Of a stretch of DNA of 64,000 nt, positions 15,778 to 24,867 are shown one piece after another. This DNA comes from Lachnospiraceae bacterium (GTDB taxonomy: Bacteria; Bacillota; Clostridia; Lachnospirales; Lachnospiraceae). Below the pieces are notes generated by a model. The model did no database searches. It saw only the letters and a program-made list of their open reading frames with translations, and was not told the origin of the DNA. Location: positions 1 through 64,000 of the forward strand of contig JAFWZV010000020.1 in the NCBI GenBank assembly GCA_017517305.1, read 5' to 3'. A program made the translations under genes and the position numbers. Position 1 is the stretch's first letter, and every line of letters starts with the position of its first letter.

Positions 15778-17766
15778 ATGCAAAAGAAGGGTATGAGTTT
15801 AAAGCTTAAGCTTATATGTATCGTGATTCCTATAGTGTTAGCTATGATTATTTCATATTTTGCCTTGGCAAGAAATATGGTTTATAAGATGGCTAAGGAG
15901 GAGTTACAATCGGAGGCGTTGGGGTACACAGAGCAGATTAGTGGTTGGACTAATCAGATATTTGGAGAGCTTCAGGTGTATCAGGATACCATAGAGTCGG
16001 GAATATTTGAAAATGATGATGAGATTCTGAAATATATGGAGGGCTCAGTAGAAAAAAATGATGCTTATCCCGTTGGTCTATACATGGGAGATGATTCAGG
16101 TGTTTATCTGGATGGCTCAGGCTGGGTTCCTGGGGAAGATTGGATTCTTACAGAGAGAGACTGGTATGTAGATGGCAAGGATAATGAAACACTTGCCTTT
16201 GGCGAGCCATATTATGATTCTATGACTGGTCAGGTTTGTGTTAGCGCATCTGTTTTAGTTGATTATGATAAGGCTGTAAGAGTTCTTGCAACTGATGTAT
16301 ATCTTGATTATGTATCTGGACTTGTAAAAGAAATATCAGAGACTAGTGATGTAGAAGCGTTACTAGTTACAAAAAATACTCAGACAGTTATAGCCCATAT
16401 TGACACTGATATGATGGCAGTAACTCTTGATACAGATGGGATTGATTCTATGTATTCTGAGATAAGCAAGGCTATATCTGATGGTAAGACAGGTTTTGTT
16501 AAGGTTGAGGGAAGTGATGATACATACTATGTTTGTATTAACCCTGTAGACCAAACAGATTGGTATTTGGTTACATATGTAACAGATAAAACTGTGTTAG
16601 CAGGTCTTTACAGTATGGAAACCTGGATGGTTGTAATAGCCATAGTTGCTACTATAATTCTTATCTTGGTAATTATTTCAATTATGAATAAGGTAGTTAA
16701 GCCTGTAAAGGAGATGACTCATGTTATTGATAAGATTGCTAAAGGAGATTTCTCACAGAATCTTGATACAAGCAGCAATGATGAAATTGGTAGAATGAGT
16801 AGCAATATGCAGGAATTCATCTCACAGATGAGAGGAACTATTGGAGAGATTAGTCAGATGGCCAGCTTCCTTGAGCAACAGTCTGTTCAAAACGGTGAAA
16901 TCTCAGAATCTCTTAAGGTTTCCTCTGAGAGCCAGGTTGAGCAGATGAATAACTTAGAAGAAATGGTTGAACAGCTTTCTATAGCAGCTCAGGATGCTTC
17001 TGCTCAGATGGAACAGCTTGCAGAATTAATACAGAAAACTCATATAGAGGGTGAAGCTGCAGAGTCTATGATGCAGGAAAGTGTTGAGATGTCCCAGAAT
17101 GGAAAGAGGGATATGGATCAGATTATAGAGGGTATGGATAATATCGATAAGAATATTGACACCCTTTCAAAGCATATGAATAATGTTGGCGATATAATCT
17201 CAAGAATTGGCAATATGGTTAATATGATTATTGAGATTGCAGAGGAGACAAATCTTCTATCTCTTAATGCATCTATCGAGGCTGCCCGTGCAGGTGAAGC
17301 AGGTAAGGGCTTTGCAGTAGTTGCCGAGCAGATTGGAAAGCTTGCTATAAGCAGTAGTAATGCAACTGATGAGATTTCAAAGCTTACAGCAGAGATAGAT
17401 GAGACAGTATGTAATGCTATAGAGTATATGAACTACAGTATGGCAGAGGTACAGTCCAATGTTCAGATGGTAGCCATCGCAAGCTCAACATTTGAGAATT
17501 TATATGAAATAATTAATCAGACCGGCAAGAGAGTTAAGGAGATGATTAAGCTTGTAACTAAGGTTGATACTGTATCTCAGCAGGTAGAGGAGATTTTTGG
17601 GAGTCAGGCAGAGGCCACAGAACATATCGTTAACTCCACAGAAGAGCTTAACAACCATACTGAAAATGTATCTGCAGGCACATATACTGTTGCAGAGAAT
17701 GCAGGAGAACTTCAAAGAGAGTCTAAGGAGCTTATGGATAAGATTAGTAAGTTTAGAGTGGAATAA
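15778..17766 (+). CDS. Methyl-accepting chemotaxis protein
   Basis: A 662-residue transmembrane chemoreceptor. The first membrane helix is about residues 9-31, an extracellular Cache-type sensor domain runs to about 280, the second helix is about 283-305, a HAMP domain follows to about 360, and the long coiled-coil signalling domain ends the protein. Its hairpin tip, [19 protein letters not shown] with [12 protein letters not shown], contacts CheA and CheW. The ligand is unknown; Cache domains often bind amino acids or carboxylates. AAGGGG precedes ATG 15778. The next gene, about 60 bases on, carries a GGDEF domain, so chemotaxis and cyclic di-GMP signalling may be linked here. Confidence 0.93.
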   Translation: MQKKGMSLKLKLICIVIPIVLAMIISYFALARNMVYKMAKEELQSEALGYTEQISGWTNQIFGELQVYQDTIESGIFENDDEILKYMEGSVEKNDAYPVGLYMGDDSGVYLDGSGWVPGEDWILTERDWYVDGKDNETLAFGEPYYDSMTGQVCVSASVLVDYDKAVRVLATDVYLDYVSGLVKEISETSDVEALLVTKNTQTVIAHIDTDMMAVTLDTDGIDSMYSEISKAISDGKTGFVKVEGSDDTYYVCINPVDQTDWYLVTYVTDKTVLAGLYSMETWMVVIAIVATIILILVIISIMNKVVKPVKEMTHVIDKIAKGDFSQNLDTSSNDEIGRMSSNMQEFISQMRGTIGEISQMASFLEQQSVQNGEISESLKVSSESQVEQMNNLEEMVEQLSIAAQDASAQMEQLAELIQKTHIEGEAAESMMQESVEMSQNGKRDMDQIIEGMDNIDKNIDTLSKHMNNVGDIISRIGNMVNMIIEIAEETNLLSLNASIEAARAGEAGKGFAVVAEQIGKLAISSSNATDEISKLTAEIDETVCNAIEYMNYSMAEVQSNVQMVAIASSTFENLYEIINQTGKRVKEMIKLVTKVDTVSQQVEEIFGSQAEATEHIVNSTEELNNHTENVSAGTYTVAENAGELQRESKELMDKISKFRVE

Positions 17767-17823
17767 TGTGCAAGAGTTAATATAGTAGTTACCAATGATA
17801 AAAATGTAAAGAGGGTGATACGA

Positions 17824-19728
17824 ATGATTTGTAAAAATATAGCTGTTCTTATGACTGGGCTAGATTCAGATGCCCAGGCAGAAACACTTAAGGGAATTGA
17901 AGAGTATGGAAAAGCCAGAGGCTATAATATAGCAACCTTTGTTTGGTTTACCGGTGCGTTAGAGAAGGATAAGCACAACATGGGTGAGATAAACCTGGTG
18001 AATCTTGCAGATTTTAATTTGTTTGATGGTGTGATTGTGTTCTCTAACGCAATGCATAGAGAGGATAATAAAAGGTACGTTGAAGAAATATTAAAGGATG
18101 TAAGTTGTCCTGTAGTTGGTATGGGATGCAATCCTAATGGAGCTCCTGGTGTATATACTGACTGTTATACTGCCATGAAGAATGTGGTAGAACACTTTAT
18201 AGTAGAACACAAGATGACTAAGATACATTTTGTGAAGGGTGTGGAAGGGAATCCTGACGGTGAGGCTAGATTTAAAGGTTACTTAGATGCATTAGAGGAG
18301 CATGGAATACCTTATAATGAGGATAGAGTAAGTCATGGAGATTTCTATGTAACAGGAGCTGAGCTTGCAGTTAATGAGATATTAGCTTCTGATTTGGAGT
18401 TTCCTGAGGCTATAGTTTGTGCTAATGATATTATGGCTCTTACTGTATGTGATTTACTAACCCAGCATGGATACAAAATACCAGAGGATGTAGCAGTATC
18501 CGGTTATGATTACACTAATGAGAGCAGATTCCATAATCCTACACTTATGACTGTAAAGAGTAACTTTGTAGAGTTAGGAATAAAAACCTGTGCTACCTTG
18601 GTTGATATAATAGAAGGTAAGGAAGTTGAGCACAAGATGTTGCTTCCGGATGAGGTTGTTCTAGCTGAGAGCTGTGGCTGTAAGAAAGAAGCTAACTCAT
18701 CTGAAAATGAGCATGATAGGTTAAGGTTTAGCGCTGATATAACCTATAGAAGAATGCAACATCAAATTATTCTTCTAGAGAAGGATATAGTTGAGGGTGA
18801 AGGCTATGAGAATTGGCTTCAGGCTATGAAAAAATTTGTGGAAATGATTAATCCCACAGAGTTTTATTGTTGCCTTGATAGTGATTTTGTGGAAGGATTG
18901 TCGGATACTAGTATTTTATCACAGCAGGAGCAAAGTGTAGAAGAAATGCTGGAGTTTTCAGAGGAGTCAAAGGTTGTTATAGCTTACCATGATAAGAAGT
19001 TTAAAAATAAAAATGATTTTCCTTCTAAGTATGTTCTTGATAACATGTTCAAGGATTCTAAGGGACCAAGGTCATATATTATTTCCGGAATACATTTTCA
19101 AGAGAGAATGTTTGGTTACTTTGTTTTTGTTGATAGCTCATATCCTATAGCTAATCCTATGTTTATTTATCTTATGATTAGTATGGGACATGCCTTTGAA
19201 GATATTAGAAAGCACACCATAATTAATAATGTAATGGCTCATATGGATGAGCTATATATTACTGATTCATTGACAGGTGCTTATAATCGTTTTGGTATGA
19301 AGAGGTTCTTCCAGGACATAAAGAAAAAATGCGTTATGGCTAAGCTTAAGATGCAGCTTTCATTTGTTGACTTAGATAATCTTAAGAAGATTAATGATGA
19401 GTTTGGTCATGAAGAAGGGGATAGAGTAATCAATCAAGCTGCAAAAATACTTAGGGATAATGCAGGCAAGTTCTACGTTATAAGATATGGTGGGGACGAA
19501 TTTATTGTGTTAGGTAATGTTAAGTCCGAAAAAGAAATTGAAAATTATTGGGCTAAGGTTGAAAAAGATATGGAAGCCTATAATGAAAGTAGCCGAAGAA
19601 GAGCAAAGCTATCCTTAACAGCAGGCTATGAGGTGTTTAATGTAGGACCAGAAACATCCCTTGAAGAGTGTATAAGTGTGGCAGATAATCTTATGTACGA
19701 AAAGAAAAAAGCTAAGAAAAATAGTTAA
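17824..19728 (+). CDS. LacI-type sensor domain fused to a GGDEF diguanylate cyclase
   Basis: About 634 residues, with no membrane helix and no DNA-binding domain. Residues 1-290 match the periplasmic-binding fold of LacI/GalR regulators (NIAVLMTGLDSDAQAE, VCANDIMAL, VAVSGYDYT). A GAF-like linker spans about 300-475, and a GGDEF domain starts at about 478 with DSLTGAYNRFG, FVDLDNLKKINDEFGHEEGD and an intact GGDEF near 556. It probably makes cyclic di-GMP in response to a sugar or nucleoside in the cytosol. The RxxD inhibitory site normally a few residues before GGDEF is absent, so product feedback may be missing. ATG 17824 follows GAGGGTG; GTG 17815 falls inside that ribosome site. Confidence 0.88.
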   Translation: MICKNIAVLMTGLDSDAQAETLKGIEEYGKARGYNIATFVWFTGALEKDKHNMGEINLVNLADFNLFDGVIVFSNAMHREDNKRYVEEILKDVSCPVVGMGCNPNGAPGVYTDCYTAMKNVVEHFIVEHKMTKIHFVKGVEGNPDGEARFKGYLDALEEHGIPYNEDRVSHGDFYVTGAELAVNEILASDLEFPEAIVCANDIMALTVCDLLTQHGYKIPEDVAVSGYDYTNESRFHNPTLMTVKSNFVELGIKTCATLVDIIEGKEVEHKMLLPDEVVLAESCGCKKEANSSENEHDRLRFSADITYRRMQHQIILLEKDIVEGEGYENWLQAMKKFVEMINPTEFYCCLDSDFVEGLSDTSILSQQEQSVEEMLEFSEESKVVIAYHDKKFKNKNDFPSKYVLDNMFKDSKGPRSYIISGIHFQERMFGYFVFVDSSYPIANPMFIYLMISMGHAFEDIRKHTIINNVMAHMDELYITDSLTGAYNRFGMKRFFQDIKKKCVMAKLKMQLSFVDLDNLKKINDEFGHEEGDRVINQAAKILRDNAGKFYVIRYGGDEFIVLGNVKSEKEIENYWAKVEKDMEAYNESSRRRAKLSLTAGYEVFNVGPETSLEECISVADNLMYEKKKAKKNS

Positions 19729-19746
19729 AGAGTTTTTGGGATGCTG

Positions 19747-19776
19747 AAAGCACTAGCTAAAATGCTAGTGCTTTTT
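19747..19776 (+). terminator. Terminator after the GGDEF gene
   Basis: AAAGCACTAGC (19747-19757) pairs perfectly with GCTAGTGCTTT (19764-19774), followed by TTCTTC. It lies 18 bases after the stop. Confidence 0.85.
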
Positions 19777-19890
19777 CTTCTAATAAAGGTAAAATTGTTA
19801 AAGTTACATATAGCATTATTGGGATATATTTGATATACTACTTTAAATGCTGAAAATTAGGGAGAAAATAAAGAAGATGGAGGTAACCAA

Positions 19891-21177
19891 ATGAAAGCAT
19901 ACAAGGATATGAGTAAGGAAGAGCTCCTTACGTTAAAGGCTGCCTTAGAGGAAGAATTTAAAGAGGAAGAGGCGAAAGGTCACAACCTCAATATGGCTAG
20001 AGGTAAGCCAGGATTTTCACAGCTTGATTTAGCTATGCCTATGTTAGATGTGGTAAATAGCACTTCAGATATGAGAACTGTGCTTGGTAATGATACCCGT
20101 AACTACGGTGATTTAGATGGTATCGGTGAGTGCAGAAGACTTATGGCTGATATGATGGGAGTAAAAAAGGATAACGTGGTTGTCTGCGGAAACTCTAGTC
20201 TTAATATTATGTACGATACAGTATCTCGTTCTATGACTAAGGGTGTAAATGGTTCAACACCTTGGTGCAAGCTTGACAAGGTAAAGTTCCTTTGCCCTGT
20301 ACCAGGCTATGACAGACACTTTGCTATAACAGAGTTCTTCGGAATTGAGATGATTAATATACCACTTAATGATGACGGTCCAGATATGGATTTAGTTGAG
20401 AAGTACGTAAGCGAGGATGCTGCTATTAAGGGTATCTGGTGTGTACCTAAGTATTCAAATCCAACAGGTATTTCTTATTCAGATGAGGTGGTTAAGAGAT
20501 TTGCAAATCTTAAGCCGGCAGCTGAGGATTTTAGAATTTATTGGGATAACGCATACTGTATCCACCATCTCTATGATGATGTGCAGGATGAGATATTAAA
20601 TATACTTGATGAGTGTGAGAAGGCTGGTAATCCAGATATGGTTTATATGTTCTCATCTACATCAAAGATCAGCTTCCCAGGCTCAGGTGTGTCTGCAGTG
20701 GCATCATCAAAGGCAAACATTGATTTTATCGAGGCGCAGATGACTATCCAGACTATCGGTCACGATAAGATTAACCAGCTTAGACATTCAAGATTCTTTA
20801 AGAATATAGATGGATTAAAGGCTCATATGAAGCTTCACGCTGAACTTCTTAGACCTAAGTTTGAGGCAGTTTTAACTACATTGGAGTCAGAGCTTGCCGA
20901 ACTTGAAATCGGTACATGGGTAAAGCCAAGAGGTGGTTACTTTGTATCTTTCGATGCACTTCCTGGTACTGCTAAGAACATAGTGGCTAAGTGTAAGGCT
21001 CTTGGAGTAGTGCTTACAGGTGCAGGAGCAACCTTCCCATATGGCAAGGACCCACAGGATTCAAATATCCGTATAGCACCATCCTTCCCAACACCAGAGG
21101 AGATGCTGGCTGCGTCAAAGGTATTCGTGCTTTGTGTAAAGCTTGCAAGTGTGGAGAAATTATTAGAAGACATGTAA
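19891..21177 (+). CDS. PLP-dependent aminotransferase, aspartate type
   Basis: A 428-residue cytosolic aminotransferase of fold type I, in the group that Pfam places apart from classical AspAT and that is known as an aspartate aminotransferase in Corynebacterium. It would exchange amino groups between an amino acid, probably aspartate or alanine, and 2-oxoglutarate. The PLP lysine lies in SSTSKISFPGSG near residue 260; VPKYSNPTGISYS, WDNAY and RIAPSFPT (arginine for the carboxylate) are the other hallmarks. ATG 19891 has GGAGG nearby. It is a single-gene unit facing the LuxC-like gene, with a structured repeat in the gap. Confidence 0.88.
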   Translation: MKAYKDMSKEELLTLKAALEEEFKEEEAKGHNLNMARGKPGFSQLDLAMPMLDVVNSTSDMRTVLGNDTRNYGDLDGIGECRRLMADMMGVKKDNVVVCGNSSLNIMYDTVSRSMTKGVNGSTPWCKLDKVKFLCPVPGYDRHFAITEFFGIEMINIPLNDDGPDMDLVEKYVSEDAAIKGIWCVPKYSNPTGISYSDEVVKRFANLKPAAEDFRIYWDNAYCIHHLYDDVQDEILNILDECEKAGNPDMVYMFSSTSKISFPGSGVSAVASSKANIDFIEAQMTIQTIGHDKINQLRHSRFFKNIDGLKAHMKLHAELLRPKFEAVLTTLESELAELEIGTWVKPRGGYFVSFDALPGTAKNIVAKCKALGVVLTGAGATFPYGKDPQDSNIRIAPSFPTPEEMLAASKVFVLCVKLASVEKLLEDM

Positions 21178-21190
21178 TTTAATATAAAGC

Positions 21191-21313
21191 AAAGGGCTGT
21201 GCAATAAACGTATCGGCCGACCTGCCTAGGGATTCGACATCGCTGACACTTGAAACGGTCAGCTCAGTCGAACCCTGTCGCGGTCGGAATGAGGTTTGTT
21301 GGCACAGCCCTTT
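21191..21313 (-). repeat. Structured repeat element, copy A
   Basis: This copy lies between two convergent genes. AAAGGGCTGTGC (21191-21202) pairs perfectly with GCACAGCCCTTT (21302-21313), extended by AATAAAC/GTTTGTT. Inside, CCGACC pairs with GGTCGG, an internal loop TGCCTA/TGTCGC follows, then GGG/CCC, TTCGAC/GTCGAA (21233-21238 with 21267-21272) and the apical GCTGAC/GTCAGC hairpin. Read on the minus strand it has the same order of conserved blocks as the copies at 47018 and 49401. It lies where a terminator would be, but neither side has a strong T-run. I know of no matching family. Confidence 0.85.
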
Positions 21314-21342
21314 GTATATAGTTGATTAATACTTTCTAATAT

Positions 21343-22617
21343 TTATTTCTCCACACTTGCCTCTCTTTCTACGATACGAGAGTATTCTCTTAATGCGTAG
21401 GTTCCGTCGTGGGCTTCGCCACATACGGTACGGTTCATATTGCCGGCGGAGGTGATTCGCACAACTCCTACTAAGGCAAGCTTTTCGGATATTTCTTCTT
21501 GCTTTGAAGTGTCTGTGGTTAAGACGGCAGCAGTTTGAAGATAGTTTTTGTATTTGATTAGAGTGTGAATTTGGGCTATTGGAAGTCTTTTTACCCACAC
21601 ATTTCTGTACATATAGGATAGTTCTAAAGATGAGTCATCCTTAGCTATAACACTTATTCCATCACTGCTTAATATGGTGTTACCAGTGGTATGTTTTTCT
21701 AATCTTTCGTTGTAGATATTAATTGCATTCTTTGCCTTCATTCCGTAGTCCACAGCAGTGGATAAAGAGTTTACCTCACACAATATTTTAAAGAATCGAT
21801 TTGCAAATTCAAGCTGTTCATCCTTAGAATCAGTATCTACAAATATTCCCTGACAGGATGAGCATAGTAGCTGGTTTGTATCACATATTGACTGTGCAAG
21901 GTCTTTAAGCTGTTCATCGCTTGCATCTTTTTCGGCATAGGCAAAGGACAGCTTATGTCCCCAGACAATTATCTTGGTATCTACATTTACCATATTTCTT
22001 GCAGCTTTAACAGCTGCATCTCCACCCCAAACTACAACTCCATTACATAGCTTTGCAAGCTTAGTAAGAGTCACTGTCTCCGTGGATGGAACATCGAATA
22101 CATATATGTAATCTGATAATTCTGGCTCTATCTGAATTAACTCATAGAGAAGCTTTACTGATAGTCCTGAGTCTCCCATAGGAAGCTTTAATATATTGAT
22201 ATTACCACTTAGTAGTCCTTCTACAACGCTATAGGCAGGGAGGATGTCAACATTTCCTGCAGCGATGTGAAGCAGCACACCTAAAGGATAACGCTTTCTA
22301 AGTATTTTACCATCGATAGTTCTTTCTTCGTCACTAAGCTCTATGGAACATTTGTATTCAAGGCCTTCTCTGGTAAATAGTCTCACCATATCCTGGAATT
22401 GGTTTTCACTAATATTAAATAATGATAAGAAAGGTTTAACTATATCATCATAATCTCCATTTTTAATTTTTGCTGCAAGTTGGTCACAGGCATTAATAAC
22501 TGTGTCTGTGGAGAGCGTCATTCCACTTTCAATAGGTTTATATAGGTCATCTTTAATTGTCTCTATTAATTCATCTTGATGATGATTTTCTAAAATTTGT
22601 CCATTATATAAAATCAT
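21343..22617 (-). CDS. LuxC-like acyl-CoA/acyl-protein reductase
   Basis: About 424 residues of the LuxC family, which reduces an activated fatty acyl group (acyl-CoA or acyl-enzyme) to the aldehyde with NADPH, through an acyl-Cys intermediate. The catalytic region LLCSSCQGIFV is near the middle, in an aldehyde-dehydrogenase-like fold; GVLLHIAAGNVDILPAY is also typical. ATG 22617 is chosen because CTAGGAGG lies just upstream, trimming 17 codons from the longest open frame. It follows the LuxE-like gene after 95 bases containing a TTACTGAT/ATCAGTAA hairpin (22682-22706), so the two are likely one operon. No luciferase gene is near. Confidence 0.85.
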   Translation of the reverse strand: MILYNGQILENHHQDELIETIKDDLYKPIESGMTLSTDTVINACDQLAAKIKNGDYDDIVKPFLSLFNISENQFQDMVRLFTREGLEYKCSIELSDEERTIDGKILRKRYPLGVLLHIAAGNVDILPAYSVVEGLLSGNINILKLPMGDSGLSVKLLYELIQIEPELSDYIYVFDVPSTETVTLTKLAKLCNGVVVWGGDAAVKAARNMVNVDTKIIVWGHKLSFAYAEKDASDEQLKDLAQSICDTNQLLCSSCQGIFVDTDSKDEQLEFANRFFKILCEVNSLSTAVDYGMKAKNAINIYNERLEKHTTGNTILSSDGISVIAKDDSSLELSYMYRNVWVKRLPIAQIHTLIKYKNYLQTAAVLTTDTSKQEEISEKLALVGVVRITSAGNMNRTVCGEAHDGTYALREYSRIVEREASVEK

Positions 22618-22712
22618 ATGATTCCTCCTAGATATGTGGTGCGAAAATAAGAATGGAACTTGTTGCAAATGTGAGAGGCAGTTACTGATATTTTCTGCAT
22701 CAGTAAGGCAAG

Positions 22713-23822
22713 CTATTTATTTAGGTATTCATCTGCACCTGCGGCACAGGTAACAATGTCGCTGACTCCCACACGGCCTATAATCTCAAGCCAAGGCGAG
22801 CTGGCACCACAAGGGCACTTTTCCTTATGTAGAATGCCTAAGTCATCAGTCATTACACTAAGTAAAGGTGCGCTATGTATCATAGGCGACATAAGATTTA
22901 CTAGGCCTATTTTGCCATGCTCTACAGGAGAAAAATCATCAGGATTACGGATTATAACCCTACTGTAGATAGGTACATGGAAATGATGACATTTGCAGTC
23001 TGTGTATAGAATAGGGTGTTCAACAGCACCGAAGAATTCTACTATGTGATCCTCATCTATATCTAAAACCTCTTTGACTAAGGCGTAGAAGTCCTGTTTA
23101 TCAACCTTCTCAGCATAGAATTGCTTCCATCCACCGCCTAAGGTAATCATACTGCCCTTAGGCATCTTGTACCGTATACCCTTTTCCTTTAAATCTCTTA
23201 GGAAGAAATATGTATAGGCAGGAAAGCCAATGGTTCGCATAGGTAGCTTAGATTTTGAATATTTGTCAAGCGCCTTAAGAACCTTGTCCCACAGTAGCTT
23301 GTAACCGTTATCGGTCATCTCAAGTGCAAAGGTTCTGCTTTTGGCCGGAGCAAAAAGTGTAAATCCGTAGGCGGTTTTGCTTACGGCTGTTTTATTTGTC
23401 TTAGTAGGCTGGTAGCCAAATACGATATAGTTAGTAGGTTTTATGGACCATAACTTATGATATTTGCCAACCTGAATAACCATATCAAGACCACGCAAAA
23501 GACTCTTCAAATCAAAGCCTATCTTGGACATAGAGCCACTGGTACCTGATGAAGTTGCTTTGATAACCTGCTTATTAGCAGGTATACTTTGTAGATGATG
23601 ATGCTTAAAGTAAAGTGTGGGGATAAATGGAAGTCTGGCTAAGTGGGAAGTAGTATCCAAAGCTTCAGGATTAAAGCTAAAATCATCTAATATGCGCTTG
23701 TAATCTGCGCAATTATTATACTGAAATGTAGCATTTTCCTTCATCGCCTTTACAAAAAGCTCATCAGTTTTCTCTAGGTTATATATATCTTTTTTTCTAA
23801 ATAGTTTCTTAGTGTAGTTCAA
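22713..23822 (-). CDS. LuxE-like acyl-protein synthetase
   Basis: About 369 residues of the LuxE/acyl-protein synthetase family, relatives of adenylate-forming enzymes that activate a fatty acid with ATP and hand it to the LuxC reductase. The nucleotide loop ATSSGTSGSMSK lies near residue 90, with GGGWK and HIVEFFGAVEHPILY later; a CKCHHFH and CPCG pair suggests a bound metal. The predicted start is TTG 23822 with GAGGTGA upstream; an extended -10 (TGCTAGAAT) lies just before it. With the LuxC-like gene it makes a two-part carboxylic acid reductase. The acid is unknown. Related pairs occur in surface-glycan and secondary-metabolite clusters. Confidence 0.85.
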   Translation of the reverse strand: MNYTKKLFRKKDIYNLEKTDELFVKAMKENATFQYNNCADYKRILDDFSFNPEALDTTSHLARLPFIPTLYFKHHHLQSIPANKQVIKATSSGTSGSMSKIGFDLKSLLRGLDMVIQVGKYHKLWSIKPTNYIVFGYQPTKTNKTAVSKTAYGFTLFAPAKSRTFALEMTDNGYKLLWDKVLKALDKYSKSKLPMRTIGFPAYTYFFLRDLKEKGIRYKMPKGSMITLGGGWKQFYAEKVDKQDFYALVKEVLDIDEDHIVEFFGAVEHPILYTDCKCHHFHVPIYSRVIIRNPDDFSPVEHGKIGLVNLMSPMIHSAPLLSVMTDDLGILHKEKCPCGASSPWLEIIGRVGVSDIVTCAAGADEYLNK

Positions 23823-23960
23823 AATATCACCTCATTTTTATTCTAGCATAATTTGTGGTGGCTGTATATTATATATAATAATTGATTATTTAAGCAGGTA
23901 AAGCTTAGAAAGAAGTGGTATAATTTTGCTAGATAATTTGCCATTTTGAGGCTTTTTTCA

Positions 23961-23989
23961 TTGACAATATTTGACATATAGTTTAGAAT
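23961..23989 (+). promoter_or_regulatory. Promoter of the 24040 gene
   Basis: TTGACA (23961-23966), 17 bases, then TAGAAT (23984-23989). A leader of about 45 bases contains AGGAGG before ATG 24040. No flagellar-sigma motif is seen. Confidence 0.65.
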
Positions 23990-24039
23990 TAAAGTACAAG
24001 TAGACTACTGTCTAACTATGTTCACAGGAGGTTAAGTAT

Positions 24040-24687
24040 ATGGCGAATATCATATCCAATTATTTGAATAACAATTCCATATATTCTACTTTTACATCAT
24101 CTGCTAAGCAGGCTGATAGTGTCAGTAAGGTTACTCCTGTTAAGAAGGTAGCGCCAGTTGATTCTAATGCAGCTGCTATATATGTAAAGTCAGCGGAAGA
24201 ACCAGAGAAGAAGGCTACATATTCTATTAATAAGATGTCTAAGGAAGATAGAGTAGCTATCGTAGAACAGCTTAAAGCTGATCAGGCATATAGACAGCAG
24301 CAGTTAACTGATATAGTTTCTAAGACACTAACAGGACAGTCAAAGTCATTTTCTATGGCAACAAACAGTGATGAGTTCTGGAGAATGTTCGCAGATGGCA
24401 AGGTTACTGTAGATGCAGCAGCTAAGGCCAAGGCCCAGGAGGATATCTCAGAGGATGGCTACTGGGGCGTTAAGCAGACATCAGAGAGATTGTTTGATTT
24501 TGCATCAGCTCTTGCAGGTGATAATGTTGAGATGATGGAGAAGATGCAGAAGGCTATGGATAAGGGCTTCGGACAGGCAACTAAGACCTGGGGCAAGGAG
24601 CTTCCAAGCATAAGCAAGGATACATACGATGCAGCTAATAAGCTTTTCGAAGAGTATTATGCATCTAAGAAGCAGGTAGAGGAATAA
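24040..24687 (+). CDS. Hypothetical protein, DUF5610-like
   Basis: A 215-residue soluble, Ala/Lys/Asp-rich protein with no signal peptide. The N-terminal 60 residues are low in structure (Ser, Asn, Val, Lys). The C-terminal part, from DGYWGVKQTSERLFDFASAL to KLFEEY, looks like the helical domain Pfam calls DUF5610, which I know mostly from motile bacteria. A flagellar or chemotaxis link is therefore possible but unproven; the nearest chemotaxis gene is 8 kb away. AGGAGG lies upstream of ATG 24040. It has its own promoter and terminator and stands alone. Confidence 0.55.
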   Translation: MANIISNYLNNNSIYSTFTSSAKQADSVSKVTPVKKVAPVDSNAAAIYVKSAEEPEKKATYSINKMSKEDRVAIVEQLKADQAYRQQQLTDIVSKTLTGQSKSFSMATNSDEFWRMFADGKVTVDAAAKAKAQEDISEDGYWGVKQTSERLFDFASALAGDNVEMMEKMQKAMDKGFGQATKTWGKELPSISKDTYDAANKLFEEYYASKKQVEE

Positions 24688-24713
24688 CAGATAATTTTAT
24701 TATATTAAGCATT

Positions 24714-24740
24714 AAGGGGACTTAAGATAAGTCCCCTTTT
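24714..24740 (+). terminator. Terminator after the 24040 gene
   Basis: AAGGGGACTTA (24714-24724) pairs with TAAGTCCCCTT (24728-24738), followed by TT and AC. Clear rho-independent form. Confidence 0.8.
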
Positions 24741-24867
24741 ACTATGTATTTTATCAAGTGATGATTTGTGTTGATATGGTGTGAAAAATATGCTAAAAGT
24801 AGTTTAGTGATATTAAAAAGACAATAGAATTCACAACAGTTTTTATAACAAAAAGGAGACAATAAAT

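Noticed and set aside
21343-23822. True bioluminescence operon
   Set aside because: Only LuxC- and LuxE-like genes are present; luciferase subunits and the LuxD transferase are missing.
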